From Candidatus Poribacteria bacterium (GTDB taxonomy: Bacteria; Poribacteria; WGA-4E; WGA-3G): DNA of 64,000 bases. Each line of letters begins with the position of its first letter. Positions within the stretch are counted from its first letter, which is position 1. The stretch is taken from NCBI GenBank assembly GCA_022825825.1, contig JAJDWA010000021.1, positions 62,001 through 126,000 on the forward strand. Direction: 5' to 3'. This document shows, piece after piece, positions 45,023-54,001 of this stretch. The notes under the pieces were generated by a model. It saw only the letters and a program-made list of their open reading frames with translations, did no database searches and was not told the DNA's origin. Position numbers and translations under genes: made by a program.

Positions 45023-45360
45023 AAGGTTGTCTCCTTAATTTGTGTTCCCTATGTTTTTATCGTTGATTACATGTGAAATGAAATGGACATGATGCCTCGC
45101 TCATGTTATAATAACGTGAGTTTGATAATTAAATTGAGTATAGATGTCCGTTGGGTAGAGCGCAGCGAAACCCTTATGCGTCAATTTAGCGGCTCACATT
45201 CATGACAAGCGCGTTTCCAAAACGCGCCTACCAGGGGTACTAAATCGAGCTTAGAAAACGGACGGGATTTATCAAATTCACGTTATAATATATTAAGTCA
45301 TAAAAGGCAAAAACCGCGGCATGTTTTTAAAGCGCGGATCCTAAACAAATAAGAGAAAAT
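45023..45360 (+). promoter_or_regulatory. Intergenic before metH with a multi-stem element
   Basis: No gene seen. GTCCGTT (45146-45152) can pair at long range with AACGGAC (45257-45263), enclosing a GGGT/ACCC hairpin (45153-45156/45170-45173) and the repeat-family hairpin GCGCGTTT/AAACGCGC (45209-45216/45220-45227) followed by CTACC. A TATAAT box lies at 45284-45289, but no good -35 box precedes it. The cobalamin riboswitch consensus boxes were not found. A weak SD-like AAGAGA lies before the metH ATG. Confidence 0.4.
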
Positions 45361-48300
45361 ATGGCAGATTCTGAACGGATAACACATCTAAAAAATGAGC
45401 TTAAGAAAAGGATTTTGGTCCTTGATGGTGCAATGGGTTCCCTGTTGCAAACCTATCGACTGACGGAAGAAGACTTCCGAGGTGATCAGTTTGCCAATCA
45501 TCCGTGCGAAGTAAAAGGATATAATGATCTACTTTCCATCACACAACCCGATATTGTACGCGAAATACATACTAATTACTGCAAAGCAGGTGCGGACATC
45601 ATTGAAACAAACACCTTTACCAGCACATCTGTTTCAATGGCAGATTACCAACTTCAGGATCAAGCGTATCAGGTAAACTTTGCGGGAGCGCAAATCGCTC
45701 GTGAAGTCGCGGACAATTGGTCATCACCTGAAAAACCTCGATTCGTTGCGGGAAGTATGGGGCCTACCAATCGCAGCTGCTGCATCTCACCAAATGTTAA
45801 TGACCCTGGATACCGTAATATCACTTTCTCACAACTTGTTTCTGCCTATAGTACACAAGCTGAAGGCTTAATTGATGGCGGTGTAGACTTCCTACTCGTT
45901 GAAACCGTCATGGACACACTTAATTGTAAAGCAGCACTCTTTGCAATACAAACCCTTTCTGAAAAGCGTGGGATTGACATACCCATTATGGTTTCCTCTG
46001 ACAGAAGTGGCGGCGGTGGACGTAATCTGTCTGGGCAAACAGTTGAGGCTTTTTGGAATTCTGTTCGACATGCAAACCTACTCGCTGTGGGATTGAACTG
46101 CGGATTCGGCGCACAACAGATCCGACCCTATTTAGCCGAAATAGCGAAACTCGCGGATATCCCTGTTATCTGCTATCCGAACGCTGGACTTCCGAATGAA
46201 CTCGGGCAGTACACACAAACACCAGAAGAAATGGGAAATTGGATGCATGAATTCGCGCAAAACGGATTCGTCAATATTGTAGGTGGATGTTGTGGTTGCC
46301 AGCCTGAACATATTGAAACCGTTGTCAAAGTCGCTGCAGAATATCCTCCCAGACAACTTGAAACTCAAGAACGTGCTTGCCGATTGAGCGGCTTAGAAGC
46401 ATTCAACATCACCCCCGACTCTCTCTTTGTTAACGTAGGTGAACGGACAAACGTAACAGGATCCCGTCGTTTCGAAACCCTTATCAAAAAAGAAGATTAT
46501 GAGGCTGCCTTAGAGGTAGCACGAGATCAGGTAGAAAATGGCGCACAACTTATTGACATCAATATGGACGCTGGCATGTTAGATGCTAAAACGGCAATTG
46601 TCAAGTTTTTGAATCTCATCGCAGCCGAACCAGATATTAGTCGTGTGCCAATTATGTTAGACTCCAGCAAATGGGAAGTAATTGAGGCTGGTTTAGCATG
46701 TGTTCAAGGCAAAGGTGTCGTCAACTCAATTAGTTTAAAAGAGGGTGAGGACGATTTTTTAGATAAGACACGGCTTATTAGAAAATACGGTGCGGCGGTT
46801 ATCGTGATGGCTTTTGACGAAGAGGGTCAAGCAGACACTTTTGAACGTAAAGTAGAGATATGTCAAAGGGCTTATAAGCTTTTGACAAAAGAGGTCGGAT
46901 TTCCACCTGAAGATATAATTTTCGATCCGAATATCTTTGCTGTTGCTACCGGTATTGAAGAACATAACGAATACGCACACGCATTTATAAAGGCGTGCAA
47001 AGAGATTAAAGCAACTTGTCCATCCGCTTTGGTAAGTGGTGGTGTTAGTAATATTTCATTTGCTTTTCGGGGCAACGATACAGTGCGTGAAGCAATGCAC
47101 GCCGCTTTTCTCTATCATGCAATCAATGCTGGCATGGACATGGGTATCGTTAATGCTGGTCAACTTGCCGTCTATGACGATCTACCAAAACCCCTCTTAG
47201 AAGCAGTAGAAGATGTGCTGTTTAATCGTAGGGAAGATGCGACAGATCGTCTTGTTAACCTTGCCAGCACGCTGCAAACCAAGGGAAAAAAGAGACGCGT
47301 CAGTAAGAAATGGCGAAAATTACCTGTTGAAAAACGCTTAAGCCAAGCACTCGTAGAAGGCATTATTGAATATATTGAAGATGATACTGAGGAAGCACGC
47401 CTTAAGTATGAACGCCCGATACAGGTTATTGAAGGTCCCTTGATGGATGGGATGGACCGTGTCGGTGAACTTTTTGGAGATGGTAAGATGTTCCTGCCGC
47501 AAGTTGTCAAAAGCGCACGCGTGATGAAAAAAGCGGTGGCACATCTGATCCCTTATATTGAAAAGGAACAAATCGAAGGCGGTATTCAATCCAGAGGAAA
47601 GATCGTGATGGCAACGGTAAAAGGTGATGTTCACGACATCGGCAAAAACATCGTGGGCGTGGTACTTGGGTGCAACAATTACGATGTCGTTGACCTCGGC
47701 GTGATGGTGGCAGCGGAAGATATTTTGGAAACGGCACGGAAAGAGAACGCTGATATGATCGGTTTAAGTGGACTTATTACGCCATCGTTAGACGAGATGG
47801 TACACGTCGCTGAAGAGATGGAACGTGAAGGTTTCCGCATTCCACTTCTCATAGGCGGCGCGACCACCTCTAAGGTACATACTGCCGTGCAGATTGAACC
47901 AATTTACCGTGGCGCAACGATTCACGTCAAAGATGCTTCGCGTAGTGTTGGCGTTGTTGGTAATCTAATGAGCGATGAAAAACAGCCAGTTTTTGTTGAG
48001 CAGACACGTGAAGAATACGCTGAAATTAGGGAACGGCGCGAAAAAAATAAAAAACAGACAAAGTTGCTACCATTTGCTGTCGCACAACAACGTAAATTCA
48101 TTCCTGACTGGAAAAATTACCTTCCTCCCAAACCACATACAACAGACATTAAGGTCTTTGATGATTATCCGTTGGCAGAACTTGTTGACTATATTGATTG
48201 GACACCTTTCTTTACGACATGGGGACTCGCGGGAAAATATCCGAATATTTTGGAAAACTCAGAAATGGGAACAGAAGCGCGTAAACTTTTTGAGGACGGC

Positions 48301-49035
48301 AAAACACTTCTAAATGAAATCGTTGAACAGAAAAAAATCTGTGCACGTGCTGTGGTTGGAATTTTCCCTGCTAACAGTGTCGGTGAAGGGACGGAGATAT
48401 ATGCTGACGAAAAAAGGACAGAGGTGATTGCTACGCTTTATCACTTACGCCAACAGACAGAGCAACCTTTCGCCAGACCTAATCTCAGCCTCGGTGATTT
48501 CATCGCGCAGAAGAATACATCTCTCTCTGACTATATTGGCGCTTTTGCGGTGACAACAGGTATTGGTGTTTCTGAACTCTGTGCTGAGTTTGAGAAAAAT
48601 CAAGATGACTATAATAGCATTATGGCAAAGGCGTTAGCAGATAGATTAGCAGAAGCTTTTGCTGAGTATATGCATCAACACGTCCGCACAGCACTTTGGG
48701 GGTACGCAGCTGATGAAGCATTGGATAACAATGCTTTGATAGCAGAAAAATATCAAGGGATTCGTCCTGCACCGGGATATCCCGCTTGTCCCGACCATAA
48801 TCAAAAACGGGTTTTGTTTGATCTGCTGAACGTTACAGAAAGGACAGAAATTTCTCTTACCGAAAGTCTTGCGATGTCTCCTGCAGCATCTGTAAGCGGG
48901 TGGTACTTTTCGTATCCGGACGCACGGTATTTTAGTATTGCCAGAATAGGCGAAGATCAAGTTGCGGATTACGCGGAACGCACTGGAATGGGCTTAGAGA
49001 CAGCAAAACGTTGGCTTAAGCCATTGCTTACATAA
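45361..49035 (+). CDS. metH: Cobalamin-dependent methionine synthase
   Basis: 1224 residues, the length of E. coli MetH. Domains in order: homocysteine-binding (~1-330, zinc Cys pair in [11 protein letters not shown]), pterin/methyltetrahydrofolate-binding (~350-620, [15 protein letters not shown]), cap (~640-740), B12-binding with [11 protein letters not shown] (lower-ligand His near residue 758), and the SAM-binding activation domain (~900-1224, [15 protein letters not shown]). It transfers a methyl group from methyltetrahydrofolate to homocysteine. All five modules are present in one chain. No neighbouring folate or B12 gene. Confidence 0.98.
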   Translation: MADSERITHLKNELKKRILVLDGAMGSLLQTYRLTEEDFRGDQFANHPCEVKGYNDLLSITQPDIVREIHTNYCKAGADIIETNTFTSTSVSMADYQLQDQAYQVNFAGAQIAREVADNWSSPEKPRFVAGSMGPTNRSCCISPNVNDPGYRNITFSQLVSAYSTQAEGLIDGGVDFLLVETVMDTLNCKAALFAIQTLSEKRGIDIPIMVSSDRSGGGGRNLSGQTVEAFWNSVRHANLLAVGLNCGFGAQQIRPYLAEIAKLADIPVICYPNAGLPNELGQYTQTPEEMGNWMHEFAQNGFVNIVGGCCGCQPEHIETVVKVAAEYPPRQLETQERACRLSGLEAFNITPDSLFVNVGERTNVTGSRRFETLIKKEDYEAALEVARDQVENGAQLIDINMDAGMLDAKTAIVKFLNLIAAEPDISRVPIMLDSSKWEVIEAGLACVQGKGVVNSISLKEGEDDFLDKTRLIRKYGAAVIVMAFDEEGQADTFERKVEICQRAYKLLTKEVGFPPEDIIFDPNIFAVATGIEEHNEYAHAFIKACKEIKATCPSALVSGGVSNISFAFRGNDTVREAMHAAFLYHAINAGMDMGIVNAGQLAVYDDLPKPLLEAVEDVLFNRREDATDRLVNLASTLQTKGKKRRVSKKWRKLPVEKRLSQALVEGIIEYIEDDTEEARLKYERPIQVIEGPLMDGMDRVGELFGDGKMFLPQVVKSARVMKKAVAHLIPYIEKEQIEGGIQSRGKIVMATVKGDVHDIGKNIVGVVLGCNNYDVVDLGVMVAAEDILETARKENADMIGLSGLITPSLDEMVHVAEEMEREGFRIPLLIGGATTSKVHTAVQIEPIYRGATIHVKDASRSVGVVGNLMSDEKQPVFVEQTREEYAEIRERREKNKKQTKLLPFAVAQQRKFIPDWKNYLPPKPHTTDIKVFDDYPLAELVDYIDWTPFFTTWGLAGKYPNILENSEMGTEARKLFEDGKTLLNEIVEQKKICARAVVGIFPANSVGEGTEIYADEKRTEVIATLYHLRQQTEQPFARPNLSLGDFIAQKNTSLSDYIGAFAVTTGIGVSELCAEFEKNQDDYNSIMAKALADRLAEAFAEYMHQHVRTALWGYAADEALDNNALIAEKYQGIRPAPGYPACPDHNQKRVLFDLLNVTERTEISLTESLAMSPAASVSGWYFSYPDARYFSIARIGEDQVADYAERTGMGLETAKRWLKPLLT

Positions 49036-49090
49036 GTACCTCAATCTCGGTAGACGTGGTTTACAGTGAAACGAATTATTTGGACACTTC

Positions 49091-49120
49091 GGTAGGTACG
49101 GTTAGGAAACCGCACCTACC
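49091..49120. repeat. Palindromic repeat (GGTAGGT..CGGTT / AACCG..ACCTACC)
   Basis: GGTAGGTACGGTT (49091-49103) pairs with AAACCGCACCTACC (49107-49120) around an AGG loop, with one mismatch. It lies after metH. It is the fullest copy of the dispersed palindrome family, with others at 53843, 60545, 61118, 45209 and 14313. It may also end metH transcription. Confidence 0.82.
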
Positions 49121-49122
49121 CT

Positions 49123-49329
49123 TCAAGACATAAACTCGTAGTTAACTTCATCAATTAAAATTCTTAAAACTAAATAATTCTGAGTTACTGCAAATGTATA
49201 GGGAAATCGTTCTGGGAGTCGGGAGAATTTCTTGATAATTACGAGTACCGGTTTGTCAGCATCGTAGACCTTAACTTTAACGCGAGCAGACGGAGAACAG
49301 AACCTTTTGATTCCAAAGGTAAATTGCAT
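49123..49329 (-). CDS. Small protein of 68 residues, weakly supported
   Basis: MQFTFGIKRFCSPSARVKVK opens a beta-strand-rich sequence: VLVIIKKFSRLPERFPYTFA, then NYLVLRILIDEVNYEFMS at the end. A decayed copy of the last residues (IVLRISVDEVNYEY) occurs on the same strand at 53764-53806, with mostly synonymous or conservative changes, which suggests a real coding family. No domain is recognised. It lies between metH and the PhyH gene and may itself be a fragment. Confidence 0.4.
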   Translation of the reverse strand: MQFTFGIKRFCSPSARVKVKVYDADKPVLVIIKKFSRLPERFPYTFAVTQNYLVLRILIDEVNYEFMS

Positions 49330-49420
49330 AATAATCCTGATCTTTTTCTGAAAATTTCACGGAGTTCTACAATCTACTTTCGTAAGTTAATCAATTTTGT
49401 GCCTTAAAAGGGCTTTTTTT

Positions 49421-50230
49421 CTACGTCAACCTAACAACATCCTTCTTAACAATCTCTTTCGTGTGTGTATGATCTGCCTGGGCAATTAACTCCAAAGTTT
49501 CTGGCGATAACCGTTCCCTCACCTCCTCAGAAACACGACTCTCACCGCGATGTTGCGGTCTGTAGCGTAAGGTCAGGATGCAACGATACCGGTCTTTCGG
49601 TTTCCAAGGCAGTGCACCGTGTGTCAAGAGTTCAGAGATAATCACTATATCACCTGCTTTTGGCGTAATGTTTTCAACACCTTGCGGAATATTATCAACA
49701 TTATCAATTGTTCCATTGTTGAAGATGTGTTCGGGACGATCGTATTCCGCTTTGTGTGAACCGGGAACAACCAACAGCCCACCATCACCAGGATGCACAT
49801 CGGTCAGGTACGGAAAGACGACAAAATCATCACAATAGATTCTACCATTTCGGTTCTCAAAACAGTTTCTATCCCGTCCATAGTCTTCCCGTGCGCAATG
49901 CAGACGAAGTGCTTCCTCTGACTCCGACATACCCGCCCGATCCGCAATCATTGTGCCACGAAACAACTGTGGTTTTTCATTGGTCAATTCCTTGATGATG
50001 GGCCAGGTGGATCTATGCATTGTAAGTGCTTCCAACGCTCTTGAGAATGCAAAACCGTTTGGAAGGTGTTTGCCGCTGGAGTCAAATCCGGGTGGAAGTG
50101 CTTCGGTGGGAGTATTGATATATTCATTTGCTGCTGCTTGCGCCGCTTTCAATTCTTTCCCGTTAATAACATTCTTCAAGTGTAGATATCCAGTAACATC
50201 AAAAAGATAACGTTGTTCAGGGGTCATCAT
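49421..50230 (-). CDS. Phytanoyl-CoA dioxygenase family protein
   Basis: 269 residues from the ATG at 50230 (GGAG upstream; a GTG at 50233 is in frame). It opens QRYLFDVTGYLHLKNVINGK as PhyH proteins do. A metal-ligand region ALRLHCAREDYGRD would supply His and an acid, but the standard H-x-D spacing is not seen there; the distal His is in SELLTHGALPWKP, with a following Arg in RYRCILTLRYR. The core VHPGDGGLLVVPGSHK is clear. It follows the J-domain/FGE-fold gene by 4 bases, so the two are cotranscribed. Substrate unknown. Confidence 0.82.
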   Translation of the reverse strand: MMTPEQRYLFDVTGYLHLKNVINGKELKAAQAAANEYINTPTEALPPGFDSSGKHLPNGFAFSRALEALTMHRSTWPIIKELTNEKPQLFRGTMIADRAGMSESEEALRLHCAREDYGRDRNCFENRNGRIYCDDFVVFPYLTDVHPGDGGLLVVPGSHKAEYDRPEHIFNNGTIDNVDNIPQGVENITPKAGDIVIISELLTHGALPWKPKDRYRCILTLRYRPQHRGESRVSEEVRERLSPETLELIAQADHTHTKEIVKKDVVRLT

Positions 50231-50234
50231 CACA

Positions 50235-51242
50235 TTACTCCTTTTTTACACATCGAAATCCGACACTGGTGACTGAAAAAGAGGGAATATCTCTTGAACG
50301 AAATGAAACCCGTAAATATTCAGCAGGATAATACCATGTTCCTCCACGAAAGACACGAGAATTTTTGACTGTCGTAAAATATGAGAGAACCGTTTCAATA
50401 CTATCGCCAGCGATCGGATTACGTTGTGGTGAGTGCTTATAATAATCCGCATGATATGCATCAAGACACCATTCACGGATATTACCTACCATATCACACA
50501 AGCCGTATCTGTTTGGAGGATAACTCCCAACCGGCGCTATGCGAATTGTGCCTATCTGTCCGTCCCAACGATTGCCGTAGTTTGCCTTGCTTCTATGAAT
50601 TGAATCTCCCCACGGATAGGTTTTACCGACTAATCCGCCACGTGCCGCTTTTTCCCATTCTGCCTCGGTCGGCAATCGTTTTCCTGCCCATTGTGCATAC
50701 GCCATCGCAGCGTGCCAACTTACCGAAACTACAGGGTGGTTGTCTTTCCCAAGTGGATAACCCTCCTCATTCCAAAGTTTTAAGTAGTTGCCATCATGGT
50801 ATTCTCTTGGGATACTGTGCTTGCCCCACTGCGGATTGTCATCAATAAATACTTTATACTGCGCATTCGTGACTGCGTATCTGTCCATGTAGAAACCGTC
50901 AAGATAGACAAAATGCGCAGGACTCTCGTCCGCATCTCCTGCATTGCTGCCCATTAGAAAATGTCCAGAGGGAATCAGTACCATTTCGGCACCATCTTGA
51001 CCAATAACTATATCGAAACTCGGTTTAGATTGGTGATTTTGGTTGTAACGTTCCCGTTTTTCATCATCACACAATACTTCGTAGGCTTCTCTTACGACTT
51101 GAAATTTGGCTGCAGCCGCTTTATCGTCTGGATTTTTATCAGGGTGATATTTGAGTGCGAGTTGACGGTAAGCCTTCTTAATCTCATCTGTAGAGGCATC
51201 GCGCGGCACATTCAAAATTGCGTAATAATCACGTTTTGGCAT
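50235..51242 (-). CDS. J-domain fused to an FGE-sulfatase-fold domain
   Basis: 335 residues. Residues 1-68 are a J domain ([23 protein letters not shown] at 33-35), which would stimulate an Hsp70. Residues ~85-333 are an FGE-sulfatase (SUMF1-like) domain: [79 protein letters not shown] and [13 protein letters not shown]-like. The usual catalytic Cys pair before the last strand is missing: [20 protein letters not shown] has Tyr and Glu where formylglycine-generating enzymes have Cys. So it is probably not a sulfatase activator but a fold relative with another use. Coupled to the PhyH gene. Confidence 0.85.
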   Translation of the reverse strand: MPKRDYYAILNVPRDASTDEIKKAYRQLALKYHPDKNPDDKAAAAKFQVVREAYEVLCDDEKRERYNQNHQSKPSFDIVIGQDGAEMVLIPSGHFLMGSNAGDADESPAHFVYLDGFYMDRYAVTNAQYKVFIDDNPQWGKHSIPREYHDGNYLKLWNEEGYPLGKDNHPVVSVSWHAAMAYAQWAGKRLPTEAEWEKAARGGLVGKTYPWGDSIHRSKANYGNRWDGQIGTIRIAPVGSYPPNRYGLCDMVGNIREWCLDAYHADYYKHSPQRNPIAGDSIETVLSYFTTVKNSRVFRGGTWYYPAEYLRVSFRSRDIPSFSVTSVGFRCVKKE

Positions 51243-51273
51243 TATCTATTTACCTACGGATATGATATTCTTC

Positions 51274-51585
51274 TTATTGAATGCTAATGCGGATTTCAGG
51301 CAAGCATTGCGTTGAACTTTTATTTTCTCTCCGCGGATCCAGTTCATTGTAAACATCCATTTCCGGATCATCCCAACCCATGCTGAGCCCCAGTTCTACA
51401 AGCAAAGCACTCCGCTCTTCTTCAGTTAGTGGGCTGTCATCATAAAAGAGTTTCTCTTGCATCTGGGCAAATGTTTCCGCAGATAACACAACATATTCTG
51501 CATTTGTTTCTGGGTCCACAAGGCGCACAAAATTGTCTTTGGAATCCTGAACTGCCTGTCTGAGTTCTTCAGAAATTGCAATCAT
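51274..51585 (-). CDS. Small acidic antitoxin-like protein
   Basis: 103 residues. The N terminus MIAISEELRQAVQDSKDNFV and RLVDPETNAEYVVLSAETFA resemble the first part of Phd/AbrB-type or other antitoxins; FYDDSPLTEEERSALLVELG is a helical acidic middle part. A C-terminal tail after MDVYNELDPRREN is basic. No toxin gene follows directly. The ATG overlaps the HAD stop (4 bases). I do not recognise the family by name; the antitoxin label is only a resemblance. Confidence 0.55.
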   Translation of the reverse strand: MIAISEELRQAVQDSKDNFVRLVDPETNAEYVVLSAETFAQMQEKLFYDDSPLTEEERSALLVELGLSMGWDDPEMDVYNELDPRRENKSSTQCLPEIRISIQ

Positions 51586-52286
51586 AATTTTCTCCTTTCC
51601 AACCCTAAAATAATGGGAATTTCAGTCAAGGAAGTCACTTCGTAGTCAGGTTGGGTTGCTGTGTTGTTCTGGACGCCCTCTCGGTTGAGCCAGACTGCCG
51701 ATGCCCCTACATTCTGTGCCCCTGCCACATCGTTCTCAAGTGAGTCACCTACATGGAGCATCTGTGCAAGTTCACAACCTGCTTGCAGGGCAGTTATCTC
51801 AAAGATTCTTGGATCCGGCTTTTCAACCTGCACATCTTGCGAGAAAATAACAAAGACGAAGCGATCTTCAAGTCCGCAACGTTCCGGGTAGGTATTTCCA
51901 TTAGAGAGTAGGCCCAACTTGAAATGCGGCGCCAAAACATCAAAAGTCGGTATAACGTCAGGATACAGTTCAATATCTTCAAAACGGTGCTTCAGATACA
52001 TTGCGTTCAGGTAAGCAGCGAGCTCCGTATCTGGGTGTCCGATATGTTCAAGTGTCCGTTCAAACGCGCGCAGTCTAATTTCTTCGAGATTCCAGATTTT
52101 GCCTTTTACCTCTTCCGCGAATTGATTCCGAATCACAATCATCTCGTCGACTGTAAGTTCTAAAGCGCGCTGGGTTGGGACCTGCTGCTGTATCGCTTTT
52201 AACGTGTGTTTGAGCGAATGACGCATTACCTTCCGAAAATCCCACAAGGTCATGTCGCCATCAAAAGAGATAACCGAAATTTGCAA
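51582..52286 (-). CDS. HAD-superfamily hydrolase
   Basis: 234 residues. Motif I FDGDMTLWD places the nucleophile at Asp9 and the general acid at Asp11. Motif II is GLLSNGNTYPERCG, and motif IV is HVGDSLENDVAGAQNVGASAVW. A helical cap lies between motifs I and II (about 15-105), as in subfamily IA phosphatases. It acts on an unknown phosphorylated small molecule in the cytoplasm. It precedes the small antitoxin-like gene with a 4-base overlap. Confidence 0.9.
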   Translation of the reverse strand: MQISVISFDGDMTLWDFRKVMRHSLKHTLKAIQQQVPTQRALELTVDEMIVIRNQFAEEVKGKIWNLEEIRLRAFERTLEHIGHPDTELAAYLNAMYLKHRFEDIELYPDVIPTFDVLAPHFKLGLLSNGNTYPERCGLEDRFVFVIFSQDVQVEKPDPRIFEITALQAGCELAQMLHVGDSLENDVAGAQNVGASAVWLNREGVQNNTATQPDYEVTSLTEIPIILGLERRKL

Positions 52287-52304
52287 GAACCTCTCCTCTA
52301 AAAA

Positions 52305-52691
52305 CTAATATGTAGGCACACCGATAGAAGCATGAATTTGCGCAAACTTCCACGACTCGTCAATCTTCTCCAAAACACCCGTCATCCGCATCGTGAATTC
52401 TTCTGCTGTGCCTCGTCACTTGAGTTTCCACACTTGACGTGTATAGAACCAAGCAACATTCGCGCGCTCTTGTACATCAAGGTTGATAAATGTGATGCTG
52501 AAATCCTTAGTACTCGCGACATGATTCCGATAATAAGCCGCAATTTCTGCCTCACCTTCAACGATTTCGCCAGCATCTGTGCCTATTTTTACATAGTGCG
52601 CAGCAGGAAGCATCATCGCAGTAAGGGTTTCAGCATCTCCAGCAACAAGCGCGTCAAAATATGCTTTCACCGTATCATGTGCATTCGGCAT
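52305..52691 (-). pseudogene. NTF2/SnoaL-like protein with an in-frame TGA
   Basis: The ATG at 52691 opens PNAHDTVKAYFDALVAGDAE, then MLPAAHYVKIGTDAG, an NTF2-like (SnoaL/ketosteroid-isomerase-like) fold. The frame ends at a TGA (stop at 52416) after QVWKLK. The same frame continues without a shift: RGTAEEFTMRMTGVLEKIDE, then SWKFAQIHASIGVPTY, to a TAG at 52305. This is the standard C-terminal strand of the fold, so the TGA, probably a former TGG Trp codon, truncates it. It overlaps the end of the upstream TenA-like gene. Either a nonsense mutation, an assembly error or, less likely, readthrough. Confidence 0.78.
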
Positions 52692-53265
52692 CGTGAATTC
52701 CCGTAAGCGCATCCCATAAAGCATTGCTCATCTGTTCACAGGCTTGCACGACTAACTCTTGAGAATCCGATGACAGCGCGTCGATCTGCTCAAGCAGTTT
52801 TTCCGCTTCATGTTCATTGTGTGAATGCGTTTCAAAATACGGTTCCACCTTTTTTGGCAGTTGATAAAATTCCTTCAAACCAGCTAACTTTGATTTTGCT
52901 GTCTCTGGTTGCTGTGCCTCAAAAGCATAGAGCGCGCCTAATGCCGTTTCGCTTTGAGAAAAAAGATCCTCAGCCGTATCTAACAGACTTTTCACCTGTG
53001 GAATCTGTGCTTCAGAAACCTCAGTGTTAAGACCATCTGCAAAATCCGTCCACATGTCAATGTGTTCTGTCTCCTCTTCCGCTGTCTCATGGTCGTTTAA
53101 TGTTTCCCAACCCTGCGGCATCGTTGAGATAAAGGCACCGTATTCACGCGCATAACATTTCAAAGCCTCAACAGGCAATTCGCCTGCACTCCACGCTTGA
53201 TAGAACGGATGATCGAGTAAATTATATTTGGAAATTTTACTATCTAATGCTTGCTTGATATCCAT
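52675..53265 (-). CDS. CADD/TenA-like di-iron family protein
   Basis: 196 residues from the ATG at 53265 (GGAG nine bases upstream). It is an all-helical protein of the TenA/PqqC/CADD-like fold: LLDHPFYQAWSAGELPVEAL, CYAREYGAFISTMPQGWETL, NDHETAEEETEHIDMWTDFA, LGALYAFEAQQPETAKSKL and FETHSHNEHEAEKLLEQIDA. The E/H clusters (HETAEEETEH, E in YAFEAQ, and HSHNEHE) fit the di-iron site of CADD-like heme-oxygenase-fold enzymes, some of which make p-aminobenzoate. The exact reaction is unknown. It overlaps the SnoaL-like gene by 17 bases. Confidence 0.75.
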   Translation of the reverse strand: MDIKQALDSKISKYNLLDHPFYQAWSAGELPVEALKCYAREYGAFISTMPQGWETLNDHETAEEETEHIDMWTDFADGLNTEVSEAQIPQVKSLLDTAEDLFSQSETALGALYAFEAQQPETAKSKLAGLKEFYQLPKKVEPYFETHSHNEHEAEKLLEQIDALSSDSQELVVQACEQMSNALWDALTGIHDAECT

Positions 53266-53431
53266 AAAATAGCACTCCATTTCTTATATTTTAAACTTAG
53301 GACGTTGTAAAATCATAGTTTCGAAATTGCAAACTATCTTTGAAAATCTATTTTGTTAGTATAGCACATCTATGTGTTGGTGTCAAGATACAGATTTTTA
53401 AAGCAGGGTTATTTAGTTTGGCGAAGCATGA

Positions 53432-53640
53432 CAGGAAACTATCTTACCACTTGATGAATATGTTAGCAGAAGTGCTGACCCACGCAACAATAAAGGAAAA
53501 CGACACCCGCTGGGACCCATCCTCAACTTAGGCGCGCACACAACCTTTACGGGCAAAAACACTCGGTTTCACACATAAAGTATCACCTTGTCCCGCAACG
53601 ATCCGTAATCTATTGAAAAAATTAGATGTTGTGGCATTAG
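53432..53640 (+). pseudogene. Remnant of an ISAs1-family (H-repeat) transposase gene
   Basis: One frame (from 53432) reads ETILPLDEYVSRSADPRNNK and then GKRHPLGPILNL, the N-terminal motif DPR..KG.RHPL..IL of ISAs1-family transposases. Another frame (from 53550) reads RAKTLGFTHKVSPCPATIRN and then LLKKLDVVALENI, the next conserved part. The segment between (about 25 residues) and everything after are missing or decayed, so no functional transposase remains. It lies between the CADD-like gene and the solitary methyltransferase, where other debris and a palindromic repeat also lie. Confidence 0.75.
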
Positions 53641-53763
53641 AAAACATTAACGAAGTGGGTAAACACCAAATCATGGCAGCTATGTGCAGGATGGCATTAT
53701 CGGTATTATGATTCGCAGGTTGGACTGCTATCTCCGGGACAATCAAATATCTCACTTCAAAAT

Positions 53764-53806
53764 CGATACTCATAGTTAACCTCATCAACTGAAATTCTTA
53801 AAACTA
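53764..53806 (-). pseudogene. Decayed end of a gene like the 68-residue one at 49123-49329
   Basis: On the minus strand it reads IVLRISVDEVNYEYRF before a stop, matching the C terminus LVLRILIDEVNYEFMS of the gene at 49123-49329. The upstream part is not preserved. It adds to the evidence that this short gene is, or was, a small family. Confidence 0.5.
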
Positions 53807-53842
53807 TGGTGGATCTTAGAATTAATGAGACATTTTGCACCA

Positions 53843-53867
53843 GCACGGTTAGGAAACCGTGCCTACC
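53843..53867. repeat. Palindromic repeat (GCACGGTT / AACCGTGC)
   Basis: GCACGGTT (53843-53850) pairs with AACCGTGC (53855-53862) around AGGA, followed by CTACC. It belongs to the family described at 49091 and lies after the ISAs1 debris and before the methyltransferase gene at 54002. Confidence 0.8.
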
Positions 53868-54001
53868 GCGGGAGGGCGAAAGTGTGTATTTATAAGCTTT
53901 ACTATAAATAACCCTGGACCGTTATGCTATTTGTTGCATCGGGGTGGCAATTGTGCTATAATTTGCAACGCTTAATAAAGTTAACAGGCTGTAAAAGAAT
54001 A

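Noticed and set aside
45023-45360. Cobalamin riboswitch before metH
   Set aside because: The conserved B12-box-type sequences were not found; the structures present match the dispersed palindrome family.
50235-51242. Formylglycine-generating enzyme for the sulfatase at 12766-14223
   Set aside because: The catalytic cysteines typical of that enzyme are missing, so I do not assign that activity.
52305-52724. TGA recoded as a sense codon
   Set aside because: Several intact genes here end in TGA and no other in-frame TGA was seen in a conserved gene.
53924-54001. N-terminal extension of the methyltransferase
   Set aside because: The extra 26 residues are unlike methylase N termini; the ATG at 54002 opens the conserved part.
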